Part shown: piece by piece, positions 42,903-51,645 of the stretch
How positions within the stretch are numbered: position 1 is the first letter of the stretch
Layout of the letters: every line of letters begins with the position of its first letter
Assembly: GCF_900129455.1 (NCBI RefSeq)
Contig: NZ_FQVU01000004.1
Span: 1 to 64,000 of the forward strand
DNA from: Jatrophihabitans endophyticus
Lineage (GTDB): Bacteria > Actinomycetota > Actinomycetes > Mycobacteriales > Jatrophihabitantaceae
Direction: 5' to 3'
Length of the DNA: 64,000 nucleotides
Made by a program: the position numbers and the translations under genes
The notes under the pieces: generated by a model
Told to the model about the DNA's origin: nothing
The model's input: only the letters and a program-made list of their open reading frames with translations
Database searches by the model: none

Positions 42903-44483
42903 TCAGCACGAGCGCGTCCAGGTGCACTCGAGCTGCGCGCGGGGGCCGGTGGGTGCGTGGGACGCCGGGGCGACGCGCACCCGCGGCGTGCTCCGCGCCG
43001 CCGCGCCGTGCTCGGCGAGGGTCACCGCCACTGCGTCCTCGAGCGACGACACCCCGCCCGCGACGGCGTTGTTGGTGATCATGGCGAAGCCGAGGTGGTG
43101 GCCGGCGGCGTCGGTGACGTACCCGGACAGCGCGCTGACGCCGGTCATGGACCCGGTCTTGGCGTGCACGTTGCCGGCGGCTGCGGTGCCGACCATCCGG
43201 TTGCGCAGCGTGCCGCCGACGAGCCGGTCGGGATCGCCGGCGACGGGCAGGGCCGCGTACCACGTGGCGAACCACGGCTTGTCGCGGGCGGCATCGAGCA
43301 GGACCGCGAGCTGGTCGGTCGTCGCGTAGTCGGCGCGCCCGAGTCCGGAGCCGTCGAAGAGCTGCAGCGTGGACGTGTCGAGGCCGAGTCGCTTCAGCTC
43401 GGCCAGGACGGCGGCGGTGCCGGCCGACCAGCTGCCCTCGCCCGAGACCGTGCGGCCCATGGTCTTGACCAGCGCCTCGGCCATCATGTTGTTCGACAGC
43501 TTGAGGAACGGCGTCAGCAGCGCCGCGAGCGTGATCGAACGGTGCGACGCCACCGGCCGTGCGGCCGAGGGGGTCACGGCATGCCGCGCGCCGGCCCGGA
43601 TCCGCACCCCGTGGTGGGCCAGCGCCCGGGCGAACAGCTGCGCGGCGAGGCCGGTCGGCCGGTCGACCGTCGGCTGGTCCTCGTACGTCTCGCCGCCGGC
43701 CGGGATCGACCCGGTGACGTCGACGACGTTGCGGCCGTGTTCACGCACCAGCGAGACGGTGGTGTCGGACCCGGCGGTGCCGGTCGTCGCCCGGTTGCGG
43801 ATGTGCAGGTAGTGGTTGGCCGGGGTCATCGTGACGCGCGGCGCGGCGCCGGGCCGGCGGCCGGGGTGCACGTCGACGAGCACGGTCCCGGCGTCGCCGT
43901 CGGTGTTGGGCGCGACGGTCAGCGCGGACGTCTGCGCGGAGTAGTGGTAGGGCTCGTCGTCCCACGACCAGAACGGGGCGAGCGGGGTCGCGTCGAACCA
44001 CGAGTCGTCGGCGACGAGCCGGCCCGTCACCGAGCGGACGCCGGAGCGCGCGACGTCGGCGGCCAGCCTGTCGTAGTCGGCGGCCATGATCGTCGGGTCG
44101 CCGGTGCCGCGCAGGTAGAGGTCGCCGCGCAGCGTGCCGCCGCGCCGGGCCCCCGTCGCCAGGACGTCGGTGACGAAGCGGTGGTCCGGGCCGAGGACGT
44201 CGAGCGCCGCCGCCGAGGTGAGCAGCTTCGTGTTCGACGCGGGCAGCAGGCGGGTCGAGCCGAACGAACGGAAGAGGGTCTCGTCGCTGTCCAGGTCGCG
44301 CACGGTCAGCGCGGCGGAGGCGCCGTCGAGCCGACTGTCGCCCAGGATCGCGGTGAGCCGTGCACGCAACGGATCGGCGGCGGGATCGGTGGACGGGGCG
44401 GCCTGCGTCCCCGGTCCGGTGAGACCTGCCACCACCGCCAGCGCGGCGAGCGCCGCCCCGACCGTCCGTCTGCGCGCGTGCAT
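42903..44483 (-). CDS. dacB: D-alanyl-D-alanine carboxypeptidase/endopeptidase (PBP4, DacB)
   Basis: 526 residues. A signal peptide (RRRTVGAALAALAVVAGLTG) is followed by the S13-family motifs: ASNTKLLTSAAALDVLGPDH (S-x-x-K nucleophile, about 83), SNNMMAEALVKTMG (S-x-N, about 328) and AKTGSMTGVSALSGYV (K-T-G, about 447). It trims D-Ala from, or cross-links in, peptidoglycan stem peptides outside the cell. CAGGAGG precedes ATG 44483 and a TAGCCT -10 candidate lies at 44518-44513. It converges on the peptide-scavenging operon. The C-terminal tail after about 500 is Pro/Arg-rich. Confidence 0.93.
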   Translation of the reverse strand: MHARRRTVGAALAALAVVAGLTGPGTQAAPSTDPAADPLRARLTAILGDSRLDGASAALTVRDLDSDETLFRSFGSTRLLPASNTKLLTSAAALDVLGPDHRFVTDVLATGARRGGTLRGDLYLRGTGDPTIMAADYDRLAADVARSGVRSVTGRLVADDSWFDATPLAPFWSWDDEPYHYSAQTSALTVAPNTDGDAGTVLVDVHPGRRPGAAPRVTMTPANHYLHIRNRATTGTAGSDTTVSLVREHGRNVVDVTGSIPAGGETYEDQPTVDRPTGLAAQLFARALAHHGVRIRAGARHAVTPSAARPVASHRSITLAALLTPFLKLSNNMMAEALVKTMGRTVSGEGSWSAGTAAVLAELKRLGLDTSTLQLFDGSGLGRADYATTDQLAVLLDAARDKPWFATWYAALPVAGDPDRLVGGTLRNRMVGTAAAGNVHAKTGSMTGVSALSGYVTDAAGHHLGFAMITNNAVAGGVSSLEDAVAVTLAEHGAAARSTPRVRVAPASHAPTGPRAQLECTWTRSC

Positions 44484-44565
44484 GGTGCCTCCTGGGGAGC
44501 GGGTGTGCTCGCAGGCTAGAAGAGGCGGACGAAACCGGACAAGGGGTCCGCACCCGACACGGTGC

Positions 44566-45423
44566 TCAGGCCACGGACCGGATCGCCGCCGTCACCGCGG
44601 CCAGCGCGAGGAGGCGCACGACGTCGACGTGGGCCTCGACCTCGCCCGTCGCCGCGGCGACGAAACCGTCGCCGTCGACGCGGGTGTGGGGCGGGGTGAT
44701 CGCGCGGGCCAGGCCGTCGTGCGCCCCTTGGGCGACGGTGCGACAGGCGGTCTTGTCGAGCCGCGCGTTCGTCACCACCACGCCGATCGTGGTGTTCGTG
44801 CGCTCGAAGTCGAACGGGCGTGGCAGGGCGCGGAGAGCGTCGAGCACGACCTCGTCGTGCCCGTCGTCGATGTCGCCGAACGCGTTCACCGCGCAGAGCG
44901 CCGCGACGACCACGTCGTCCAGCCGGCGCACGGCGTGGCCCAGACCGCCCGGCCGACGACCGTCGACCCCGCGCCAGTTGCCCACGTGCGCGCCGGTGCC
45001 GGCGCCGATGCGGCCGTGCAGCGCGACGTCGGTCCCGACGTCGCGCGCCGCGGCGTAACCCTCGGCCGGCCCGGGCCGCACGCTCGCGTCCCCCGCCGCG
45101 AGGTCGTAGAGCGCCATCGCCGCGACGATGGGCACGACCCCTGCCGGGGTGGTGACACCGCGTCCGGCCTCCTCCAGGCGACGCATCACGCCGTCGGCGG
45201 CGGCGAGGCCGAAGGCGGACCCGCCGGTGAGCAGCACCGCGTCGACGGCGGTCACGGACTTGTCCGGCTCGAGCGCGATCAGCTCGCGCGACGCCGGGGC
45301 GCCGCCGCGCACCTCGTAGGACGCGACCGTGCCCGGCGGCAGCTCCACGACGGTGCAGCCGGTCGCGGCGTCGGGATCGCTCCAGTGCCCGACGCGGACG
45401 CCGTCGACGCCGAACGCCGTCAC
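44566..45423 (-). CDS. P1-family (DmpA-like, S58) peptidase
   Basis: 285 residues. Features are VDGVRVGHWSDPDAATGCTV, LLTGGSAFGLAAADGVMRRL and RTNTTIGVVVTNARLDK, the last being where DmpA-type Ntn-fold enzymes self-cleave; the nucleophile would be Thr rather than Ser. DmpA relatives are aminopeptidases acting on D-amino or beta-aminoacyl peptides. GTG 45423 overlaps the Gfo/Idh/MocA stop by 4 bp, so the pair is cotranscribed. It lies next to a region rich in D-peptide enzymes, which may or may not be meaningful. Confidence 0.85.
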   Translation of the reverse strand: MTAFGVDGVRVGHWSDPDAATGCTVVELPPGTVASYEVRGGAPASRELIALEPDKSVTAVDAVLLTGGSAFGLAAADGVMRRLEEAGRGVTTPAGVVPIVAAMALYDLAAGDASVRPGPAEGYAAARDVGTDVALHGRIGAGTGAHVGNWRGVDGRRPGGLGHAVRRLDDVVVAALCAVNAFGDIDDGHDEVVLDALRALPRPFDFERTNTTIGVVVTNARLDKTACRTVAQGAHDGLARAITPPHTRVDGDGFVAAATGEVEAHVDVVRLLALAAVTAAIRSVA

Positions 45424-46373
45424 GCGTCGACCGCGGCCCGAACGAGGTCGAGCGCCCGCGCCTGCGCGAGGCCGTCGTCGAGCACGGTGTGCCGTGGCGC
45501 CTCGGTGCCGGCGACGACGGCCTGGACGTGCGCGACGCCGTGCGCGAACGCGAGCCGCTCGTCGGCGGTCCACGTGTCGACGACCTCGCCGTCGCGGACG
45601 AGCGTCACCGTGTCGCCCGGCTTGGGATGGAACGGGTTGTCGACGTGCAGTTCGGCGCGCGTCCCCACGACGCGGGTGCGGGTCGAGAACGGTCGCTGGA
45701 TGCTCGCCGAGAGCAGCAGCCGGCGCTCGTCGGGAAAGTCCAGGACGGCGGTGCTCGACGTGTCGACGCCGTCGGCGTTGCGCACCGCGCTGCCGTGCGC
45801 GGCATCAGGCTCAGTGCCGAAGAGCAGGCGGGCCAGCCGGATCGAGTAGCAGCCCACGTCGTAGAGCGCACCCCCGCCGGTCGCGTCCCAGCGGATGTTG
45901 CCGCCGGCCGGCAGCGAGAAGTGGAACTCGGAGAACAGCTGCAGCGGGTCACCGAGCTCGGGCAGCAGCGACGCGATGTGCTGCGTCTGCGGGTGGAACG
46001 GGAAGACGAACGCCTCCCATACCCGCGCGCCGGCGTCGAGACCGTCGACCAGCGTGTGCACCTCGGCCGCGTCGAGGGCGAGCGGCTTCTCGCACAGCAC
46101 CGCCTTGCCCGTCGCCGCCGCCCGCGCGGCCCACTCGACGTGGCGGTCGTTGGGCAGCGCGACGTAGATCGCGTCGACGTCGTCGGCGGTGAGCACGCCC
46201 TCGTAGTCGGTGCCGCGGGCCACGCCGTGCTCGGCCGCCCACGCCGCCGCCCGGTCGGTCGAGCGGCTGCCCACCACCTGCGCCACCCCGCCCGCCGCCG
46301 CCACGGCGGGCAGCAGCGACTTGCGGGCGATGTTGGCGGTGCCGAGGATCCCCCAGCGGACGGGCGCGGTCAT
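45420..46373 (-). CDS. Gfo/Idh/MocA-family oxidoreductase
   Basis: 317 residues. The NAD(P)-binding N-terminus is WGILGTANIARKSLLPAV, the catalytic-region motif EKPLALDAAEVHTL (about 97), and GGGALYDVGCYSIRLARLLF marks the C-terminal domain of the dehydrogenase subgroup. Relatives oxidise sugars, inositols or trans-dihydrodiols using NAD(P). The substrate is unknown. It is the first gene of a two-gene operon with the P1 peptidase. Confidence 0.87.
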   Translation of the reverse strand: MTAPVRWGILGTANIARKSLLPAVAAAGGVAQVVGSRSTDRAAAWAAEHGVARGTDYEGVLTADDVDAIYVALPNDRHVEWAARAAATGKAVLCEKPLALDAAEVHTLVDGLDAGARVWEAFVFPFHPQTQHIASLLPELGDPLQLFSEFHFSLPAGGNIRWDATGGGALYDVGCYSIRLARLLFGTEPDAAHGSAVRNADGVDTSSTAVLDFPDERRLLLSASIQRPFSTRTRVVGTRAELHVDNPFHPKPGDTVTLVRDGEVVDTWTADERLAFAHGVAHVQAVVAGTEAPRHTVLDDGLAQARALDLVRAAVDA

Positions 46374-46391
46374 GCCCCCGAACCTAGCGGG

Positions 46392-47081
46392 CTACTTGCG
46401 GACCGACCGCGACGTCGCCGCGAAGGCTGTCGCGGTCTCGGCCGAGACGACGCGGTACCGGGCCGCGGCGCGGGCCCTGAGACGGTACGTGTAATGGCCA
46501 CCCTTGGCCGTCGTACGGCGGATCGTCTTCCACTTCTTGCCTGTGAGGCGCTGGATGCTGATCTTCGCCGTCATCGCCTTGGAGCCTTCGTACTCGGCGT
46601 AGCGGGCGGTGCGGGCAGTGAGTGTGAGCGTCGTCTTCGAACGCTTCGCGGACAGCGTCGGACGCCCGGCGAATTTGATGACGGTCGCGGTGCGGGTGAC
46701 CGTGCAGCTCAGTTCGTTGTAGTCCGCGTCGTAGGAGTCGCAGTCCTCGGCCGTCGTGCGGTATGTGCCGGGGGAGACGCTGGACGCGTACACGCTCTCC
46801 ACCTCGGCCTTGGTGCTCGTCCACCAGAGGAAGTACGAGTCGGAGCCGTGCACCAGCTGCGCGGTGACGGAGATGTCCTGGCAATCGGCTGGTCCGCTCA
46901 CTGCTAGTGGCGCACGCAGCTCGGTCACGCTCTGGCCGACGGAGATGCGTTTCGGCATCACGGGGCGATAGGTGCAGGTCGCGGCAGCGGTTGCCGGGTC
47001 GGCGACTGTTGCCTGCAGACCGGCAGCGGCGAGGACGGCGGAGAGCAGAATGGTCGAGGATCGGCGCACGGCGTCGATCAT
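46392..47081 (-). CDS. Secreted hypothetical protein
   Basis: 229 residues. A signal peptide (STILLSAVLAAAGLQATVAD) is followed by four cysteines in CTYRPVMPK, ADCQDIS, EDCDSYD and LSCTVTR that could form two disulfides. The second half (about 125-225) is a Lys/Arg/Thr-rich sandwich-like domain (TLTLTARTARYAEYEGSKAM, GHYTYRLRARAAARYRVVS), resembling the Ig-like repeats that end many actinomycete secreted proteins. The base composition is slightly less GC-rich than its neighbours. Function unknown. ATG 47081 is chosen; an in-frame TTG at 47105 would lengthen the N-terminus before the signal. Confidence 0.7.
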   Translation of the reverse strand: MIDAVRRSSTILLSAVLAAAGLQATVADPATAAATCTYRPVMPKRISVGQSVTELRAPLAVSGPADCQDISVTAQLVHGSDSYFLWWTSTKAEVESVYASSVSPGTYRTTAEDCDSYDADYNELSCTVTRTATVIKFAGRPTLSAKRSKTTLTLTARTARYAEYEGSKAMTAKISIQRLTGKKWKTIRRTTAKGGHYTYRLRARAAARYRVVSAETATAFAATSRSVRK

Positions 47082-47164
47082 GGCGGCACGGCCGATCCAG
47101 CCCAAGCCGAGATCGAATTAACGGGACGACCGGTCGGACATTCGGGGCGAAGGTCCCCGTTCGG

Positions 47165-48295
47165 TCAGCCGGTCGCCTTCTTGGTCGGTGCCTTCTTCGC
47201 AGCTGCCTTCTTGGTCGCCGCCTTCTTCACCGGCGCCTTCCTGGCCGTGGTCGTCGCCTGCTTCGCGGGTGCCGTCGCGGCCGGATCGGCGAGGATCGCG
47301 CGGACGGCGTCGCCGGCGAAGAACGGCGCGAGGCGGGAGCGGACGATGCCGTCGAGCTGCCCGTGCTCGTGCAGGGTGGTCAGCAGCCGTGGCGCGACCT
47401 GCTGCACGGCGAACAGCAGCTCGGGTCGACCGAGGCCGAGGTCGCCGAGCAGCGTGGTGACGTCGGTGTCGCCGTAGGCGTCGAAGATCGCGTCGACGCA
47501 GGCGTCGAGCAGCGCGGCCGCGTACTCGGTGTCGCGGGCGTCGGCGATGATGGCGCGCACGAGCTGCGCGATCTCACGCACGTCGGCGGCACTGGCGTAC
47601 TCCCGCAGCGCACCGATGGTCTCGGCCGCCTGCAGGTCCCACACTTCGAGGGCAGCCTCGCGCAGCGGCGCGTCGCGCAGCAGGTCACGGGTGACGGCGT
47701 TCGTGCGCTTCACCGCGAACTGCGCGCCCCGGCCCGCCGCCTCGCCGATGAACGTGTCCGCGGTCGCCGCCCGGACCCGCTTGGCGGCGCCGAGGCCGAG
47801 CGACATCATCGACTTCGCGCCGGGCAGCCGTTCGACCTTCTCGCGGTTCTGCGTGACGATGTCGTTGACCAACTGCCCGACGAAGCGCTGCGCGATGTCG
47901 GCCACGGCGGGGCTCTGCGCCATGCGGTCCATCGCCTGGTCGTGCAGCTGCCGCATGGCCAGCAGCTTGGTGATCAGCGCATCGACGTGCTCGCGGGGGA
48001 TCACGGTGCCGAGGCCGTGCTCGTCGGCGGCGGGGAGCGCGTAGACCGCGTCGGCGATGGCGTCGACCATCGCCGTGACGAGCGCGCTGTCGCCCGACGC
48101 CGACACCGACCGGCGCACGACCCGCTTGAGCGACTCGCGTTCGACGAGTGCGCCGAAGGGCACGCTCGTCCCGATCCGCAGCAGGTCGTCGACGTCGTGG
48201 GCGAGCAGGTCGGCCAGCTGCGGGCCGGTCAGCTCCCCGACGATCCAGTCGACCTGGGCGTCGAGCAGGCGGGCGGCGACGTCCTCGACGGTCAT
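47165..48295 (-). CDS. Helical protein of unknown function with Lys/Ala-rich tail
   Basis: 376 residues, mostly predicted alpha-helix (VEDVAARLLDAQVDWIVGEL; LRDAPLREAALEVWDLQAAE). The last 30 residues are a histone-H1-like KKAATKKAAAKKAPTKKATG tail, as seen on some actinomycete DNA-binding or secreted proteins. No catalytic motif or membrane segment seen. The start ATG 48295 follows CATGCT with 7-nt spacing, a weak leaderless -10 candidate. The tail suggests nucleic-acid or polyanion binding, but nothing else supports that. Confidence 0.65.
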   Translation of the reverse strand: MTVEDVAARLLDAQVDWIVGELTGPQLADLLAHDVDDLLRIGTSVPFGALVERESLKRVVRRSVSASGDSALVTAMVDAIADAVYALPAADEHGLGTVIPREHVDALITKLLAMRQLHDQAMDRMAQSPAVADIAQRFVGQLVNDIVTQNREKVERLPGAKSMMSLGLGAAKRVRAATADTFIGEAAGRGAQFAVKRTNAVTRDLLRDAPLREAALEVWDLQAAETIGALREYASAADVREIAQLVRAIIADARDTEYAAALLDACVDAIFDAYGDTDVTTLLGDLGLGRPELLFAVQQVAPRLLTTLHEHGQLDGIVRSRLAPFFAGDAVRAILADPAATAPAKQATTTARKAPVKKAATKKAAAKKAPTKKATG

Positions 48296-48432
48296 GGCGC
48301 CCAGCATGGCATCCGGGGACGCGACAGCTCCGGCAGGGCTGCGGGCGCGACACCGGCCACCCGGGCGTCGGCCCCGCCGGTCCGCCGCCCGCCTCCACGG
48401 CGCTGCGTCGCAGTAGGTGACGGCGAGGCGGT

Positions 48433-48438
48433 TAGGCT
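48433..48438 (+). promoter_or_regulatory. -10 box of a probable leaderless transcript (small membrane gene)
   Basis: TAGGCT followed by 5 nt and then GTG 48444. There is no Shine-Dalgarno sequence, so translation probably starts at the 5' end of the message. Confidence 0.5.
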
Positions 48439-48443
48439 CAATC

Positions 48444-48713
48444 GTGGTTCTGGCCGACGCGTACGCGCCGACCCGTGCGATCGTCGGGTCGATCGTCTTC
48501 GCCGGTCTGCTCGGCATTCTGGGAATCGCGCTCTACCGCCGTCCTGGCATCGGCTGGGCACTGGCGCGAGTGCGCGCGTCGAAGGACACCATCGACGAGA
48601 TCAAGCGCCGACACCGCGCCGGCACCGAGCGGGGCTTTCGCGTCATGGGGGTGTGCCTCGTCCTCGCCGCGCTCGTCATCACAGGGATCTCCGTCGGCTA
48701 CGCCGTCGCCTGA
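48444..48713 (+). CDS. Small two-helix membrane protein
   Basis: 89 residues with hydrophobic segments AIVGSIVFAGLLGILGIALY and RVMGVCLVLAALVITGISVG, separated by a charged loop of about 35 residues (RASKDTIDEIKRRHRAGTER). No family recognised. GTG 48444 is chosen because a TAGGCT -10 box lies 5 nt upstream; GTG 48417 is an alternative that would put the box inside the gene. Confidence 0.6.
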   Translation: MVLADAYAPTRAIVGSIVFAGLLGILGIALYRRPGIGWALARVRASKDTIDEIKRRHRAGTERGFRVMGVCLVLAALVITGISVGYAVA

Positions 48714-48852
48714 CCCGTCCCCGCGCCGAGCACCGCATTCCGGTCCGCTCGCGGCAGCGCCGTGAGCGGACCGGCGTGGGGTGGCGACGGGCGCGGCGTA
48801 CGGCGCGCCCACGTGCCCCTAGGCTGTCACCCTCGACCCGGGGAGGGTTGCC

Positions 48853-49104
48853 ATGCGCAGAGCCTGGCGCAGCATCGCGCGGCTGCCGGTGTTCCCGCGG
48901 TGCGTACTGATCTTCTCCGGCGGGTTCTTCGTTGCGGGGCTCGTCGTGGGTCTCGTCGTCGGGCTGACCGCGTACCCGCCCACCGCGTGGTTCGCGGCCG
49001 CGGAGATCGGCATACCGGCCCTGATCGTGGGTGCCCTGATCGGCCTGGTGGTCGGTGGCGCCGCCGAACTGGTGAGCATCCGCAAGGCCGATCGACACCG
49101 ATGA
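48853..49104 (+). CDS. Small two-helix membrane protein
   Basis: 83 residues with two membrane segments (CVLIFSGGFFVAGLVVGLVV; IGIPALIVGALIGLVVGGAA) and a basic C-terminus. A GGGGAGGG ribosome binding site precedes ATG 48853 and a TAGGCT -10 candidate lies at 48820-48825. Family not recognised. It is not overlapping or clearly linked to neighbours. Confidence 0.6.
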   Translation: MRRAWRSIARLPVFPRCVLIFSGGFFVAGLVVGLVVGLTAYPPTAWFAAAEIGIPALIVGALIGLVVGGAAELVSIRKADRHR

Positions 49105-49179
49105 CCGGTCCCTGCGTGTGGCGCACCGATCGTTCGCGTCGCCCACCACGGCGCCGCAGGGCGTCGACGGAGGGGACGC

Positions 49180-50211
49180 CTAGCTGCGGGCCGCGCGACG
49201 GACGTTCACCGCGGGCATGACCTTGTCGCCGTAGGCCGCGAGCGTCTCGTTCTTGGCGTCGTGCTGCAGGTAGAGCGCGAACTGGTCGACCCCCAGTGCG
49301 CGCAGCTCCTCGAGCCGGGCGACCTGTGCCTCGACCGGGCCGACGAGGCAGAACCGGTCGATGATCTCGTCGGGCACGAAGTCGGTGTGCGAGTTGCCGG
49401 ACTTGCCGTGCGAGTTGTAGTCGTACCCCTCGCGGTTGCGGATGTAGTCGCTCAGTGCCTGCGGCACGGCGGCGCCGTCGGCGCCGTAGCGGGCGACGAT
49501 GTCGGCCACGTGGTTGCCGACCATGCCGCCGAACCAGCGGCACTGGTCGCGGCCGTGGGCCAGACCGGCGTCGGTCCCGTCGGTGACGTAGGCCGGTGCC
49601 GCGACGCAGATCGTCACCGACTCGGGGTCGCGGCCGGCGTCGGCGGCCGCCTTGCGCACGGCGTTCACCGACCACTCGGTGATCGCCGGGTCGGCCAGCT
49701 GCAGGATGAAGCCGTCGGCGACCTCGCCGGTGAGCGCGAGTGCCTTCGGCCCGTACGCGGCGACCCACACCGGCAGCCGCGAGCCGTCCGACCACGGGAA
49801 CTGCAGCCGGTTGCCCTTGTAGTCGACCTGCTCGCCGTTGGCGAGACCGCGGATCACGCCGATCGACTCGCGCAGCGTCTTCAACGTGACCGGCGCGCCG
49901 TTGATGACGCGCACCGCGGAGTCGCCGCGACCGATGCCGCAGATCGTCCGGTTGCCGAACATCTCGTTGAGCGTCGCGAACAGCGACGCCGTCACCGTCC
50001 AGTCGCGGGTCGCGGGGTTGGTGACCATCGGTCCGACGGTCACTTTGCGCGTACTCGCGAGAATCTGGCTGTAGACGACGTAGGGCTCCTGCCACAGCAG
50101 GTGCGAGTCGAAGGTCCAGACGTGGCTGAAGCCGTACGTCTCGGCCTGCCGGGCCAGCTCGACCACCCGCGCGGCGGGCGGGTCGTTCTGCAGGACGACA
50201 CCGAAGTCCAT
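49180..50211 (-). CDS. LLM-class F420-dependent oxidoreductase
   Basis: 343 residues in the luciferase-like monooxygenase barrel fold. Features: MDFGVVLQNDPPAARVVELA, HVWTFDSHLLWQEPYVVYSQ, GIGRGDSAVRVINGAP and LPVWVAAYGPKALALTGEVA. It resembles the CPS_4354-type (TIGR03842) subgroup that I recall beside hydantoinase/dihydropyrimidinase genes; that assignment needs a profile search. F420 or FMN would be the hydride carrier. It is 12 bp downstream of the dihydropyrimidinase stop and the last gene of the operon. It might reduce the pyrimidine ring, since no dihydropyrimidine dehydrogenase is present here (inference). Confidence 0.82.
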   Translation of the reverse strand: MDFGVVLQNDPPAARVVELARQAETYGFSHVWTFDSHLLWQEPYVVYSQILASTRKVTVGPMVTNPATRDWTVTASLFATLNEMFGNRTICGIGRGDSAVRVINGAPVTLKTLRESIGVIRGLANGEQVDYKGNRLQFPWSDGSRLPVWVAAYGPKALALTGEVADGFILQLADPAITEWSVNAVRKAAADAGRDPESVTICVAAPAYVTDGTDAGLAHGRDQCRWFGGMVGNHVADIVARYGADGAAVPQALSDYIRNREGYDYNSHGKSGNSHTDFVPDEIIDRFCLVGPVEAQVARLEELRALGVDQFALYLQHDAKNETLAAYGDKVMPAVNVRRAARS

Positions 50212-50223
50212 GAGCAGCCGCCC

Positions 50224-51645
50224 TCAGATCAGATTCTGCGACAGGTCGCGCTTGACGAAGCGGCCGTGGGACTTGGTCCCCACGTATCCGGAGCCGTCGA
50301 CGATGACGCTCCCGCGGGACAGGACGGTGTCGACGTGGCCGTCGATCTCCCAGCCCTCCCAGGCCGAGTAGTCCATGTTCATGTGGTGGGTGTCGACCGA
50401 GATCGAGGTGTGCCCGTTCGGGTCGTACACGACCACGTCGGCGTCGGCGCCCGGCGCGATGACGCCCTTCTTGCCGTACAGCCCGAACATGCGCGCCGGG
50501 GTGGTGCAGCAGACGTCCACCCAGCGCTCCTTGCTGATGCGGCCGTCCTTGACGCCCTGGAAGAGGAGGTCCATACGGTGCTCGACCGAGCCGATCCCGT
50601 TGGGGATCTTGGCGAAGCTGCTCGTCCCCAGCTCCTTCTGGTCCTTCATGCAGAACGGGCAGTGGTCGGTGCTGACGGTCGTGACGTCACCCGTGCGCAG
50701 GTACTTCCACAGCTCGTCCTGGTGGCCCTCGGCACGTGATCGCAACGGGGTCGAGCAGACCCACTTCGCGCCCTCGAAGTCACCCCACTGCTCGCTGCGG
50801 GCGCCCAGCTGCTCCTCCAGCGAGAGATAGAGGTACTGGGGGCACGTCTCGCCGAACACGTTCTGACCGGCGTCGCGAGCCTCGGCGATGCGGGCGAGCG
50901 CCTGCTTGGCGCTGACGTGCACGACGTACAGCGGCGCGCCGGTCATGTCGGCCAGCATGATCGCGCGGTGCGTGGCCTCCTGCTCGGTCTGCCACGGACG
51001 GGTGACGCCGTGGTGGTACGGCGCGGTCTCGCCGCGCTCCAGCGCCTGCTGCACCAGCACGTCGATGGCCGAGCCGTTCTCGGCGTGCATCATGATCAGC
51101 CCGCCGTTGCCGGCGGCCGCCTGCATGGCCTGGACGATCTGCCCGTCGCTGGACAGGAACACCCCGGGGTAAGCCATGAACAGCTTGAAGCTGGTGATGC
51201 CCTCGCCGATCAGCTCGTCCATCGCCTTGAGCGACTCGGCGTTGACCTCGCCGATGATCTGGTGGAACGCGTAGTCGACGGCGCAGTTGCCGCCGGCCTT
51301 GTCGTGCCAGAGCGCGACCTGGTCCTGCACGCGCTGGCCGTGCGCCTGGACGACGAAGTCGACGATCGTCGTGGTGCCGCCCCACGCCGCGGCCCGCGTG
51401 CCGGTCTCGAAGGTGTCGCTGGCGTTGGTGCCACCGAACGGCATCTCCATGTGCGTGTGCGCGTCTATGCCGCCCGGGATCACGTACTTGCCGGTGGCGT
51501 CGATGGTGGTCTCGGGTTGCAGGTCGGGCAGCGCGCCCGGCGCGAGCACGGCGGCGATGGTCTCGCCGTCGACGAGGACGTCGGCCGTCGTCGAGCCGGT
51601 GGCCGAGACGACCGTCCCGCCCTTGATGAGAGTCGTCACGGTCAC
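50224..51645 (-). CDS. hydA: Dihydropyrimidinase / hydantoinase
   Basis: 473 residues of the cyclic amidohydrolase family. Zinc ligands and the carbamylated lysine are visible: GIDAHTHMEMPFGG (H-x-H, about 60), TSFKLFMAYPG (Lys, about 150), MMHAENG (about 184), VVHVSAKQALARI (about 238) and STDHCPF (Asp, about 315). It opens 5,6-dihydrouracil or dihydrothymine, or 5-substituted hydantoins, to the N-carbamoyl amino acid. GTG 51645 overlaps the amidohydrolase stop by 4 bp; GTG 51639 is an alternative. In this operon dihydropyrimidines are the likelier substrate because the following steps are all present. Confidence 0.92.
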   Translation of the reverse strand: MTVTTLIKGGTVVSATGSTTADVLVDGETIAAVLAPGALPDLQPETTIDATGKYVIPGGIDAHTHMEMPFGGTNASDTFETGTRAAAWGGTTTIVDFVVQAHGQRVQDQVALWHDKAGGNCAVDYAFHQIIGEVNAESLKAMDELIGEGITSFKLFMAYPGVFLSSDGQIVQAMQAAAGNGGLIMMHAENGSAIDVLVQQALERGETAPYHHGVTRPWQTEQEATHRAIMLADMTGAPLYVVHVSAKQALARIAEARDAGQNVFGETCPQYLYLSLEEQLGARSEQWGDFEGAKWVCSTPLRSRAEGHQDELWKYLRTGDVTTVSTDHCPFCMKDQKELGTSSFAKIPNGIGSVEHRMDLLFQGVKDGRISKERWVDVCCTTPARMFGLYGKKGVIAPGADADVVVYDPNGHTSISVDTHHMNMDYSAWEGWEIDGHVDTVLSRGSVIVDGSGYVGTKSHGRFVKRDLSQNLI

